Of a stretch of 21,503 nucleotides of DNA, positions 7,975 to 16,366 are shown one piece after another; the stretch's first letter is position 1, and each line of letters opens with the position of its first letter. This DNA comes from a virus. The translations under genes and the position numbers were made by a program. The notes under the pieces are model-generated. The model was not told the origin of the DNA. It saw only the letters and a list, made by a program, of their open reading frames with translations, and ran no database searches. Location of the stretch: positions 1 to 21,503 of IMG/VR virus record IMGVR_UViG_3300035034_002333, one strand, 5' to 3'.

Positions 7975-8431
7975 TTAAATCTTTTTTGAAGAACTTAGAT
8001 AGTATGTTACCATTTAGTGATTTTTCATCTCGAAGAACATCTCTTTTAACTTGTTCCTCTATCTCACCATAAGTTAGTGATTTTTTTGTAGGATATGCTT
8101 GTAGTATTTCTCTCTTGAAATCTTTTTTATTTCCTTTTTTAATTTCAGCCTTTATCCAATCATTTGAGCTCCAATAATCTGCCCATTTTGATTCTTTCAC
8201 TACTCTTTTTTTAGATGGTGGTCTACCACCTATACCTTTCTCTTTTCGTTCTTCTTTTATTTTAGCGAGTTCTCGTTTCCCAATCTTAACGTTACGAATA
8301 GAGATAATAGATTTTTTTCCGATATAGTAATTCCCGGTTGGTATATGAGTTATTTTATATACAAACCCTTGTGTATCTTTTGGAAAATCATCTATTGATG
8401 AAACTTCCTTGTTATTGTATAACCAATTCAT
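7964..8431 (-). CDS. GIY-YIG nuclease-domain protein (Seg-like family)
   Basis: A 155-residue protein is read from ATG 8431. The GIY-YIG core appears as GFVYKITH (22-29) and NYYIGKKS (34-41), followed by a very basic stretch (about 46-80) containing GGRPPSKKR. Downstream comes KWADYWSS, then DFKREILQAY and LTYGEIEEQ, which probably supply the catalytic Arg and Glu. Phage members of this group are usually annotated as Seg-like homing or free-standing endonucleases; a role in DNA processing is equally possible. An upstream in-frame ATG at 8479 would add 16 residues, but 8431 is chosen because AGAGG lies about 6 bases before it and the preceding small gene stops one base upstream. It sits between the virion operon and the primase, a typical position for a nuclease gene inserted beside replication genes. 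The domain is a confident call; substrate and mobility are unknown. Confidence 0.75.
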   Translation of the reverse strand: MNWLYNNKEVSSIDDFPKDTQGFVYKITHIPTGNYYIGKKSIISIRNVKIGKRELAKIKEERKEKGIGGRPPSKKRVVKESKWADYWSSNDWIKAEIKKGNKKDFKREILQAYPTKKSLTYGEIEEQVKRDVLRDEKSLNGNILSKFFKKDLIDI

Positions 8432-8432
8432 T

Positions 8433-8603
8433 TTAACCTCTAGGTGTATCTGAATATCTTGTTGTTGGTACAGCGCCATTTCGTGCTTGCTCTAATTCCT
8501 TGTCGGAAAGTTTTGATTTTGTTATAGGTGTTTTACTTTTACTTTTATCAATTTTTGATGATAAATCTGAAGCGTTATAGATATCTAATATTGTTTTTGC
8601 CAT
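8433..8603 (-). CDS. Small conserved-looking phage protein of unknown function, 56 residues
   Basis: This short gene runs from ATG 8603 to TAA 8435-8433. The protein begins MAKTILDIYNASDLSSKIDK, is highly charged and Lys/Ser-rich in the middle, and ends RYSDTPRG. It has no membrane segment and no motif I recognise. It is supported by the good ribosome-binding site AAGGG about 10 bases before the ATG, by tight packing (one base between its stop and the ATG of the GIY-YIG gene), and by filling an otherwise empty gap after the gene ending at 8644. It could be a minor virion or scaffold component carried at the end of the structural operon, or an accessory to the nuclease; nothing in the sequence decides this. 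Confidence 0.65.
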   Translation of the reverse strand: MAKTILDIYNASDLSSKIDKSKSKTPITKSKLSDKELEQARNGAVPTTRYSDTPRG

Positions 8604-8620
8604 AATTTATTTCCCTTTAG

Positions 8621-8631
8621 TATAAGTATAA
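8621..8631 (-). promoter_or_regulatory. TTATACTTATA element, copy 1
   Basis: Minus-strand TTATACTTATA (8631-8621), followed by CT, lies between the structural gene ending at 8644 and the small gene starting at 8603. The same 11 bases occur at 11770-11760, also in a gap upstream of a leftward gene. It contains two tandem -10-like hexamers (TATACT TATACT) with no clear -35. A phage-specific promoter element is possible. Confidence 0.3.
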
Positions 8632-8643
8632 GGTTTTTTAAAA

Positions 8644-9756
8644 TTACGTATCTAATCGTATAACAAAGTTTACTGGGTAATCGGGAAGAGATTTTATCGG
8701 TTGAGTTAATTTACCAATAGCTAACAATTCTCTATTATTGTTATATAATCCAATAGTTGTAATATAAGGAGCTAAAAAGGAACCTGTTTGGTCTAATATT
8801 CCTATTTTCTCATAATCATTAAATGAGCCTGAAACCGATGGGTTAAAATCAGATATAAATGAACGTTTTACAATTGGTATTGTTTTTGTAGTTTCTTCAC
8901 CAAATACACCCAAAATTGGTATCTGTTCTATTGCAGTTGGGTTTTGTGAAACATTAAATTCGTCTTCTTCTACGGTTAAAAAATACTCCAATTCGTAAAT
9001 AGTCTTTGTACTATTCAATTCAATATTGAATTCACTAAGAAAACTTAATACATTACTACTAACTACATTTATTACAACTATTCCCGATTCATAAAATATA
9101 TTTCCAATTTGTTCGGAATAAAGTGTAAGGCCGCCTATACTTAATTCCGGTTCCTCTATAATTAAAATATTTTCATTTGTATCCAATTCTAATAATGTGA
9201 ACTCTTTTGTTTCATTTTCATATGTTAAAATAATAGAGTTTGCATTAATATCTATTGAATTTATTTCAAATGTATAATCAATAGTATTATTAGTTAATAT
9301 GAGAATATTATCATCTAAATTAACTAATTTTGTTTTATAGATGGTATGGGTATTACTATATAAGTTAGAGTAACCGTCATCTGTTATAGTTATATTTTCT
9401 ACAGAATTTGAAAGTTTAAATGTAGTTCTTCTTATCCCCTCACCATAAATCATTGGCGGAACAGAAAATACAATAGCATCTTCAAATAAAGTACGTTCAA
9501 TATTTATCCCTCTATACTTTCTATCTCCTAAATCTGTTATACTACCTATATCATCACTGTAGTATTGTTTTTTTATTGATTGGTATAACGGATATTGGTA
9601 CACACCATTTGTAGTTGGGGCAGTAGTTGGATCAAATTCCCCACCGATTAACTTTTGTATTCTAAATACAGGTAAATCATTTTCATCCAATAACCATCTC
9701 TTATATACTTGAAATGGTCTAATTGAGCTATCGGTATCTGGTATTTGTTTATACAT
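8644..9756 (-). CDS. Virion structural protein, C-terminal paralogue of its upstream neighbour
   Basis: The protein has 370 residues. The N-terminus (MYKQIPDTDSSIRPFQVYKR) is soluble with no signal peptide. The middle is a beta-rich, Ile/Asn/Thr-rich region with repeated ten- to twenty-residue strand-like segments. The last 60 residues match those of the gene at 9836-11086: ITTIGLYNNNRELLAIGKLT here against ITSIGLYDSSNEMLAIAKTS there, and EFNVSQNPT against EFNFSNNPT. The two therefore share a duplicated C-terminal domain on different N-terminal halves. This is consistent with tail or baseplate surface proteins that plug into the same kind of site. An AGGA box lies about 8 bases before the ATG, and a hairpin terminator sits immediately upstream. 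The structural role is inferred from context and composition. Confidence 0.75.
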   Translation of the reverse strand: MYKQIPDTDSSIRPFQVYKRWLLDENDLPVFRIQKLIGGEFDPTTAPTTNGVYQYPLYQSIKKQYYSDDIGSITDLGDRKYRGINIERTLFEDAIVFSVPPMIYGEGIRRTTFKLSNSVENITITDDGYSNLYSNTHTIYKTKLVNLDDNILILTNNTIDYTFEINSIDINANSIILTYENETKEFTLLELDTNENILIIEEPELSIGGLTLYSEQIGNIFYESGIVVINVVSSNVLSFLSEFNIELNSTKTIYELEYFLTVEEDEFNVSQNPTAIEQIPILGVFGEETTKTIPIVKRSFISDFNPSVSGSFNDYEKIGILDQTGSFLAPYITTIGLYNNNRELLAIGKLTQPIKSLPDYPVNFVIRLDT

Positions 9757-9768
9757 TTATTGATCCTA

Positions 9769-9805
9769 TAAAAAAGTTCCTTATATAATTAAATATAAGA
9801 AACTT
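9769..9805 (-). terminator. Hairpin terminator between two paralogous structural genes
   Basis: The arms at 9774-9786 and 9793-9805 pair over 13 bp with a single G-U wobble around the loop TTAATT (minus strand). The minus strand then continues into six T residues (9775-9770, partly in the stem) and TATAGGATC, the ribosome-binding region of the next gene. Some downstream transcription must pass it or start at a separate promoter. The other strand also ends in a T-rich stretch, so it could act in both directions. Confidence 0.65.
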
Positions 9806-9835
9806 TAATTTTATACTTTTAATTAATATCCTCTA

Positions 9836-11086
9836 TTAAAATGAAATTTTCACCTTGACCAAAACTTCTTTATCGAAGGATTTAGCCACAGGTTGAGATG
9901 TTTTAGCAATCGCCAACATTTCATTCGAACTATCATAAAGACCAATAGAAGTTATAAACACTTTTGGATCTCTTTCAAATGATTCTTCTACAAATTCACC
10001 TGTCGTTCTATCCGCAAATGTAGGATTATTTGAAAAATTAAATTCTCTATTAGTAGCTCTTACAAAATAATGAGAAGTTGATATGTTTTCTTTTCGTCTA
10101 CCTTCTAAATCACCACCTAATTTAACCATATTGTATACTAGGGCGTGATTTGCAATATCAGTATCACCACTTGTCCATCCACCTGAAGGAACTAACACAG
10201 GAGCAACTTGCTCTACTCCATCAATATCTGCAACAGACCCTATTTTATCATGCATTGCAGTTGGATTAAGAATAATAATACCATGATCAGGATAAAATAA
10301 TCCAAATCCTCTACCAGCAGAATCAGTTGTATTTAAAACCACTGAATCGTTTTGTGTACCAAGTAATAAGTTTCCTTCTACGATATTAAATACTTTACCA
10401 CTTACACCCAATTCATTTTCAAATTTCATTCCGCTATCATCAATAAATTCAAAACTTCCTGATGAACCTGAAATCATTAATGATATATTACCCGGATCAA
10501 CTCTTTCTCTGTATCTAGATCTTGATATATTGATAACATAAATATCATCAGAATCATACTCACCTAAGAACGTAAACTTATCATCTCCTGGTTGTAATAA
10601 TAATGATTTATATTGACCATACGTAGTTCTAGTTGGAAATAATGCATCATCGTTAAAATTTAATGGTACAGAACCACTACCCACGCTATGTCCGTATGCT
10701 ACTGATAATTGTGTTTCTGCTCCGTCATCATAAGAACCATCACCTTCATTTGGATTTGCTTGATATACGTTCCAATAATATTTACCTGAAACGGAACCTG
10801 TTTGTTCGGATGATGTGAAAAATGTTTCCAATGATCCTCTTCCACCACTCCATAATCCAGTAGTTACTACTTCTTGTCTACCTTCTACTTTATCGAACTC
10901 ATTAAATCGTTTGTAAATACCTGAAGCAGAAACACCAGAAACAGTTGTTAATTCATCTGCACCTTGTAGGTACTCATTAATAAGATTTTGTAATTGAGCA
11001 GATGATAAATCACCTCCTGCTGAATCTAAATATTGTTGAAGTCTTGATGATAGGGATGCTCCCTGTTCTCCTGTTATTCTTGCCAT
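9836..11086 (-). CDS. Virion structural protein, probably tail/baseplate associated
   Basis: The protein has 416 residues, beginning MARITGEQGASLSSRLQQYL. Residues 1-60 are helical and Gln/Ser/Leu-rich. The rest is beta-rich with Gly-Ser-Gly-Ser runs (for example SVGSGSVPLNF) typical of phage appendage proteins. An internal segment (SGKVFNIVEGNLLLGTQ, then GFGLFYPDHGIIILNP) resembles a compact beta domain. The C-terminal 60 residues are shared with the next gene (8644-9756). There is no enzyme motif. It starts 8 bases after the preceding stop, without an obvious Shine-Dalgarno site, so coupling to the 210-residue gene is likely. A hairpin terminator follows its stop by about 30 bases. Confidence 0.75.
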   Translation of the reverse strand: MARITGEQGASLSSRLQQYLDSAGGDLSSAQLQNLINEYLQGADELTTVSGVSASGIYKRFNEFDKVEGRQEVVTTGLWSGGRGSLETFFTSSEQTGSVSGKYYWNVYQANPNEGDGSYDDGAETQLSVAYGHSVGSGSVPLNFNDDALFPTRTTYGQYKSLLLQPGDDKFTFLGEYDSDDIYVINISRSRYRERVDPGNISLMISGSSGSFEFIDDSGMKFENELGVSGKVFNIVEGNLLLGTQNDSVVLNTTDSAGRGFGLFYPDHGIIILNPTAMHDKIGSVADIDGVEQVAPVLVPSGGWTSGDTDIANHALVYNMVKLGGDLEGRRKENISTSHYFVRATNREFNFSNNPTFADRTTGEFVEESFERDPKVFITSIGLYDSSNEMLAIAKTSQPVAKSFDKEVLVKVKISF

Positions 11087-11094
11087 AATTAATT

Positions 11095-11727
11095 TTAGTT
11101 ATTTTCTATATAATTTATTGTTATTGGAATAGTTACAGAACCTCCTGTTTCGTTTCCATAAACTGTTAAAGTAGTTTGTTTTGTCTTTGTGATAGATGGG
11201 TTTGGAATAAATCTAAATTCTAAACCTGTCGTTACCTGTGCAGTTGAAGTAACTTCATCACCTAAAAATATTGGTGTAGTTCCTGCGGAAACATCTAATC
11301 CTTCACCTATGATAGTACCTACTTCTTTATTTGCTAGAACTGCGGTATAGCCAGCTGTTCTATTTCTTGTTGGATTAGTAGATGGTGTTAGTGCAACTTC
11401 GCCAGAATTTTGATTTACTGTAATACTTTCTACACCTAATGTTACAATAGGAATTCTTGTTGTATTTTTTGGTAAAGTTACTAATTTATTTCTCAATGAT
11501 TGTGTTTCTATTGGAGATGCTTCTAAGATAGGTGTGGCTTTGATTGCTGCATCATAAAACGCTGAACCTTTTGGATGGGCTGGTTCATATAAAGTGTAAT
11601 CAATCTCATCATCACTCAATGCGAATTGTGTAATTTCAATTCCCAATCCAGTTGCCAATCTCTCTCTTCCTTTTTTTGTAAGGATGGCATCTACTATAAT
11701 TTCTCCGTTTCCGTTTATATATCCCAT
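11095..11727 (-). CDS. Virion structural protein (210 residues), tail/baseplate accessory
   Basis: The N-terminal half contains ILTKKGRERLATGLGIEI (15-32) followed by TQFALSDDEIDYTLY and EPAHPKGSAFYDAAI. This signature is of a type I associate with structural proteins of T4-like and related uncultivated phages, where it lies among tail genes. The C-terminal half (about 100-205) reads as an Ig-like beta sandwich rich in Thr and Val. There is no signal peptide or membrane segment. An 82-base gap precedes it, the longest inside the virion operon, holding the second TTATACTTATA element and TATAAATG (11805-11798, minus), one base off the T4 late promoter TATAAATA. It may therefore be transcribed separately from the 1518-residue gene. 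Its position suggests a role with the two proteins encoded after it; no specific function is claimed. Confidence 0.75.
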   Translation of the reverse strand: MGYINGNGEIIVDAILTKKGRERLATGLGIEITQFALSDDEIDYTLYEPAHPKGSAFYDAAIKATPILEASPIETQSLRNKLVTLPKNTTRIPIVTLGVESITVNQNSGEVALTPSTNPTRNRTAGYTAVLANKEVGTIIGEGLDVSAGTTPIFLGDEVTSTAQVTTGLEFRFIPNPSITKTKQTTLTVYGNETGGSVTIPITINYIENN

Positions 11728-11759
11728 ATCGTTGTTGTAATTTAATTAGTTGTATATAC

Positions 11760-11805
11760 TATAAGTATAATAATTTTTAATTTTGATAATAATTTACCAT
11801 TTATA
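11760..11805 (-). promoter_or_regulatory. Candidate late promoter region (TATAAATG plus TTATACTTATA copy 2)
   Basis: In the gap between the 1518-residue gene (stop 11812-11810) and the ATG at 11727, the minus strand holds TATAAATG (11805-11798), 7 of 8 bases of the T4 late consensus. Downstream is TTATACTTATA (11770-11760), identical to the element at 8631-8621. The latter also forms a short stem, TATACT-TAT-AGTATA. Either could be a promoter element. In A/T-rich DNA each match alone is weak. Confidence 0.3.
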
Positions 11806-11809
11806 TTTT

Positions 11810-14800
11810 TTATTCATCACTTACTATCAAGATTGGTTCTCCACTTCCACGTTCTGAATCACTTACACGTAACGTATTTGGATTAGTAACGAATACTTCA
11901 ACAGCAGTGGAACCATCTAATGTTGTTTCAGATGAATTGGTAGACCCCAAGTAATATGATCGTTCCAATCCAGTTGAAAGCCCATGTCTAAATTTATAAT
12001 GTGAATTTAAATATCCTTCAAGTGGTTTAATAGAAACAATACTTCCGTCTCCTGGTATTGAAGTTGGTGAAGAACCACTTACAGGTTGCGTGTTTAATTT
12101 ATAAGAAAATTGCTCAACATCTACTAACTCACTACCACTTGGCATCAATACTATGTTTCTTTCTTTAAATAATTCTACATATAAACCTTCTCTTTTGATA
12201 TTGTTAAATGAATCTCTGTATACTCTACTTACATAACCATTGTTACCAAATATTCCAAATCCTCCAACTGCTGGATTTTCAAATCCACCCATTCCAATTT
12301 GTGTCTGTGATCCAAATGCATCTACTTCACTTGTTATAGTTGGTGAAATAATACCATCAATTTCAGCAAATAAATTCTTATAATCACCTATCACAGTTGT
12401 TAAATCTTCTACATCTATTTTTGAAAGTAATTCTCTATAATCTACTTGTATTTCTGTAAAATCTTCTTCATTGATGATAGCTTCGTATGATGGAAGTGTA
12501 GTTAATATATTTACTTCTTCACTTGCATCAATTTCTACGTACCTCCCAATTTCTTCAGCAATAGTTTTAATAGTTTCACCCACTTCAACTTTCGCTTCAT
12601 TTAAAGAAGATTCTGCTGTTGGTTTATCCCATCTTACTTTTGATCTTTCTAAAAAATGAGGTTCGATTAATAATCCTTTAGAGTATTTAGTTCTAGATGG
12701 TATTACATTCTCTACCATTTTGAATACAGACTTATCAATGTACCGTATTAGACGAATATACTCGTAGATATCCAAATTCAATCGTTGGAAATAATATTTT
12801 CTTATTTTTTTAAGTTCTTTGTAATCATCTCTGTACGTATCGGAAGGATCTCCAATATAATCATCAATATTAAAACTCCCGAATGATTTCACAATATCCA
12901 TATTAACTTCTTTCATTGGAGAAAAGAATAACCCCAATCTATTTGAATCTACAGGCGCTCGATCAAATGATTTTTTTGTTGAGCGAGATTTAGAGGATAA
13001 CTCACTTATAAGTTCGATATCTTCTATTCTTGTCTTATCACTGTATGTAAATCCTAACGATGGAATATCAGCGGTAACCGTTCTATCATATGTAAAATGA
13101 GAATATGGATATTCTGTAATAGAAGGGAATCCCACAGCGGTTCCGTATTCTCCATATGAGAAATTTGGAGAAACATTTTTAATTTCAGTATCTATACCTC
13201 TATTTTTAGGGTATTCAAAATCCATTCTAAATATTAAATCAATAGTAGAAGATTTAAATTGGTTCCCATCAATACTATCTGGAGATAATGTATGATTATT
13301 AAATCTATCTTTATCTAATGGTACTTTCCATAATCTAAATTCATCTATATTACCAATAAAACCATCACCTATCTCAATTGTAGATGGAATACTTACATCC
13401 CACAGCGAATATTGAGTTGAAACAGAACCTGAACCATATGATTTTATTCTACCTTGATCTGCTTGCTGTCCATACACTGTAAATGTTTCATTTAAACCAA
13501 CCACTTCTCTATTTAACAATACAGAAAAATATTCATTATTGTATGCTAAAAATGGTTCGGATTGGAACGTTTCACTTCCTGATACTGATCCAGATAGTGT
13601 ATTTATTTCAAATTGTAAATATCCTAAATCTTCACTTCCTGTTGATGGTTCTAATGTCAAATTCCAATTAGTATCATATTGAACTAACGATTGTGAAGTT
13701 CTATTATCTGTTTTAACTCTTAATTCTATTCCGTTTGGTATACCATCTGTTACGTTGTATTCTTTCCAATCAACTTCTATTTTTGATGTACCATTAAATA
13801 CTAAAGAAGCACTTAACTCATCATACGTAAATTGTGTTGTATTTGCATCGTTCGGATTTCTAGGACCTCCAAACTCTATAACAGTTAATAATGATTGTGG
13901 AATCCCATATGTCGATAATATAGCGTGTATTGAACGTTTTGTTCCTTTATTTTTTAATAAATATGGAAGATTGTTTAATATACGTCTCCAAATTTGTTTT
14001 TGATAAGTAGAACCTGCAGAATTCTCCACTAATTGTTGTTCTGGATCAACTGCACCGAACGCAAGTTCCCAAAGTTGTTGTTTTGCTACTGAAGAGTTTA
14101 ATTCCCAACCAAATGAAGACACCATATGATACACTAAATCATCAATGATACCATTATTCTTTTCAGCCTCAACAATTTTAGATTCTTTAATTGTATTTAT
14201 ATACGACCACAAAATATCATAATGTTGCCCAATCATATCAAAGAATAATAAAAATTCTTCGTTATTTGTATCTATTTTAATATGGTTTGGTAAATTATTG
14301 GATAGTTTGTTAGAATTATTCTTATCAAACTCTTTTGCAGATACTTCCATTCCATTATACCATGAAACAACTGTCGAATTGGTTGAATTTAACAAATCAC
14401 CATTTCCTTGTTTTGGATATGATAATGGATGAGTGTTATTATAGATGAAATTTTCAAACCCACTAAAACCACCTTTTATTTCATTTATTCTTGTAGTTAG
14501 ACGTTTTACTTCATTATCTCTTTCAATACTTATACCAGTAACATTATCCTCTAACTCAGTTATCCGTTCCTCAACGCTCTCAATAACCTTTATTTTATAC
14601 ATTGAGTTAACAACTTGTTCTTCCGCAGATCCAAAATGTACAAAATTAGAGAATAAAATATCAGTATCATCTGCATATATAATTTCTAATTTTTGAGTAT
14701 CAATGCCTGATTTATCAATGTACTTATTTATTAATTCAGTAGAAGATACCGAACCACTACCAATGATATCGTTAAATATTTCATATCCAAATGAATCTCC

Positions 14801-16366
14801 GCTTACTACATCAAAGTTTGCGGGTTTCAACTTCATACAAGATTCAGTTTGATGTTCTGTTTTAACAACTTGATCTATATAAGGAGTTGATTTTATTTTA
14901 GATATCCATAATTGTGAATTAGGTGTTATATCTGTAGGAAGTGGTTCATATAATTTAAGAACTAATGATTCTTCTATTTCTCCATTTGTAGGTATCTCAT
15001 TTCCTAGTTCATCTAAAGTAAACTCTGTAAATGTTACATCATCGGTATCCCAATTTGAAATAAGTGTAAAATCATCATTGTCAAACGATGCAATATGAGT
15101 CAAATGTTTAGAATTGTATTCATCAAATATAGATAAATCTAATCTACGTTTGATCGTTTCATACATTCGATCTTCTGCTTCCTTACGTGTTAATTGTAAT
15201 GGTGAACTTTCATACGTTATTTGAACGGTTTGTTGTTCACCTATACGATTACCATCTTTAGGTAAAAATTTAACCCAAAATGAAAAATCACTAGTATTAT
15301 TTGGATTTATAGAAAATCCTTTGTTCATTAAATCTTGAATATTGAAATTTAATGTATGTTGTGTACCAAATGTACCAAATTGTTTAAACTCTCTACCTAT
15401 ACTAACATCTACAGTAGTTGCATGTTGTGAACTATATATTATTGAGAAATCAGTATTAAATCCTCTGTAATCGGCACCCATAATTTTATTTGGATATCTG
15501 ATATTATCCATTATAGGTAATGGTGGAGGTGGCGGTGGTGGTGTAACCACAGGAGGTATCTCCGGCTCTGGTTCAGGTACTAAAGATGGTGGAATATATG
15601 GTGGTTTTGTATTTGGATCAATAGCATTAATAGTCAACCATCTATATCCGCCTGAAACATTAGGTTGTTCATTTCTATTTACCGCATTTAATAATACTTT
15701 GTGTTGCCCAATTCCATTTATAAAATCCGTTGATATAGTAATGTAATCTCCTTGTTTTACATTACTTTTACTATAGGTATGTTGTCCTTTTGGTTGATCA
15801 ATTGGATTTGTAATATGAACTTGATCTGCTTTTGATAATTCCGTTAATTGGATTTTTAATTCTTGTCTATTCGTAATATCAAAATTAATCGAAGATGGAT
15901 TAATTTTTAGAGATGGTACATTAGATGAAGGTGGTGATTCTGCTTTTAAGGTGTTAAATTTAGCCACATCCAATCTCGGTTGTATTATCCTACCACTACT
16001 ATCCAATTGATAAGCAGATGCCTCATACGTAGTATTTTGTTCTAATCCTACTAATGTATAGATACCTTTAGATCCTGTTCTATTGATACTATCAATGATA
16101 TCATTAGTTCCATCCTTTTTATATTGGATTTGGATATTTTTACTTGGAATATTATTAGTTGTATATTCTAAGTTAATAGAATTAGTAGTAGGTGATTTAA
16201 ATACTAACGAAGCAGTAGGTGTCGGTGGTGGTGGAGTGTTAAGTTCTAATTGAAAATCCAACACAATTTGAGCAGATCCATCGACATTACCAACTGGCAC
16301 CTCTCTCCTTCCTATCTCATTACCATCTTTATTAAATGTTTGGACTAATATTTTTCCTAAACTCAT
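11810..16366 (-). CDS. Giant multidomain baseplate/tail protein with fibronectin-like and LamG-like domains
   Basis: The protein has 1518 residues. In order: a short beta N-terminus; a fibronectin-III-like domain (about 53-140); an Ig-like domain (about 150-250); a proline-rich hinge (252-285) that includes seven consecutive Pro; a beta domain (about 288-385); a long mixed region; a conserved-looking helical segment NNLPYLLKNKGTKRSIHAIL (798-817), of the kind seen in phage tail-protein-I/baseplate wedge proteins; a LamG/concanavalin-like domain (about 855-1030) with IGNIDEFRLW; then a helical and Gly-rich C-terminal part (GMGGFENPAVGGFGIFG). The NLPYLLKNKGT segment and its place after a gp6-like gene suggest a T4 gp7-like or P2 gpI-like role at the baseplate wedge; the LamG and FN3 domains suggest surface or sugar contact. 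The start overlaps the preceding stop (ATGA). The structural role is sound; the specific homology is inferred. Confidence 0.8.
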   Translation of the reverse strand: MSLGKILVQTFNKDGNEIGRREVPVGNVDGSAQIVLDFQLELNTPPPPTPTASLVFKSPTTNSINLEYTTNNIPSKNIQIQYKKDGTNDIIDSINRTGSKGIYTLVGLEQNTTYEASAYQLDSSGRIIQPRLDVAKFNTLKAESPPSSNVPSLKINPSSINFDITNRQELKIQLTELSKADQVHITNPIDQPKGQHTYSKSNVKQGDYITISTDFINGIGQHKVLLNAVNRNEQPNVSGGYRWLTINAIDPNTKPPYIPPSLVPEPEPEIPPVVTPPPPPPPLPIMDNIRYPNKIMGADYRGFNTDFSIIYSSQHATTVDVSIGREFKQFGTFGTQHTLNFNIQDLMNKGFSINPNNTSDFSFWVKFLPKDGNRIGEQQTVQITYESSPLQLTRKEAEDRMYETIKRRLDLSIFDEYNSKHLTHIASFDNDDFTLISNWDTDDVTFTEFTLDELGNEIPTNGEIEESLVLKLYEPLPTDITPNSQLWISKIKSTPYIDQVVKTEHQTESCMKLKPANFDVVSGDSFGYEIFNDIIGSGSVSSTELINKYIDKSGIDTQKLEIIYADDTDILFSNFVHFGSAEEQVVNSMYKIKVIESVEERITELEDNVTGISIERDNEVKRLTTRINEIKGGFSGFENFIYNNTHPLSYPKQGNGDLLNSTNSTVVSWYNGMEVSAKEFDKNNSNKLSNNLPNHIKIDTNNEEFLLFFDMIGQHYDILWSYINTIKESKIVEAEKNNGIIDDLVYHMVSSFGWELNSSVAKQQLWELAFGAVDPEQQLVENSAGSTYQKQIWRRILNNLPYLLKNKGTKRSIHAILSTYGIPQSLLTVIEFGGPRNPNDANTTQFTYDELSASLVFNGTSKIEVDWKEYNVTDGIPNGIELRVKTDNRTSQSLVQYDTNWNLTLEPSTGSEDLGYLQFEINTLSGSVSGSETFQSEPFLAYNNEYFSVLLNREVVGLNETFTVYGQQADQGRIKSYGSGSVSTQYSLWDVSIPSTIEIGDGFIGNIDEFRLWKVPLDKDRFNNHTLSPDSIDGNQFKSSTIDLIFRMDFEYPKNRGIDTEIKNVSPNFSYGEYGTAVGFPSITEYPYSHFTYDRTVTADIPSLGFTYSDKTRIEDIELISELSSKSRSTKKSFDRAPVDSNRLGLFFSPMKEVNMDIVKSFGSFNIDDYIGDPSDTYRDDYKELKKIRKYYFQRLNLDIYEYIRLIRYIDKSVFKMVENVIPSRTKYSKGLLIEPHFLERSKVRWDKPTAESSLNEAKVEVGETIKTIAEEIGRYVEIDASEEVNILTTLPSYEAIINEEDFTEIQVDYRELLSKIDVEDLTTVIGDYKNLFAEIDGIISPTITSEVDAFGSQTQIGMGGFENPAVGGFGIFGNNGYVSRVYRDSFNNIKREGLYVELFKERNIVLMPSGSELVDVEQFSYKLNTQPVSGSSPTSIPGDGSIVSIKPLEGYLNSHYKFRHGLSTGLERSYYLGSTNSSETTLDGSTAVEVFVTNPNTLRVSDSERGSGEPILIVSDE

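Noticed and set aside
8432-8479. ATG 8479 as start of the GIY-YIG gene
   Set aside because: It overlaps the 56-codon gene and lacks a Shine-Dalgarno site, whereas ATG 8431 has AGAGG at good spacing and follows the preceding stop by one base.
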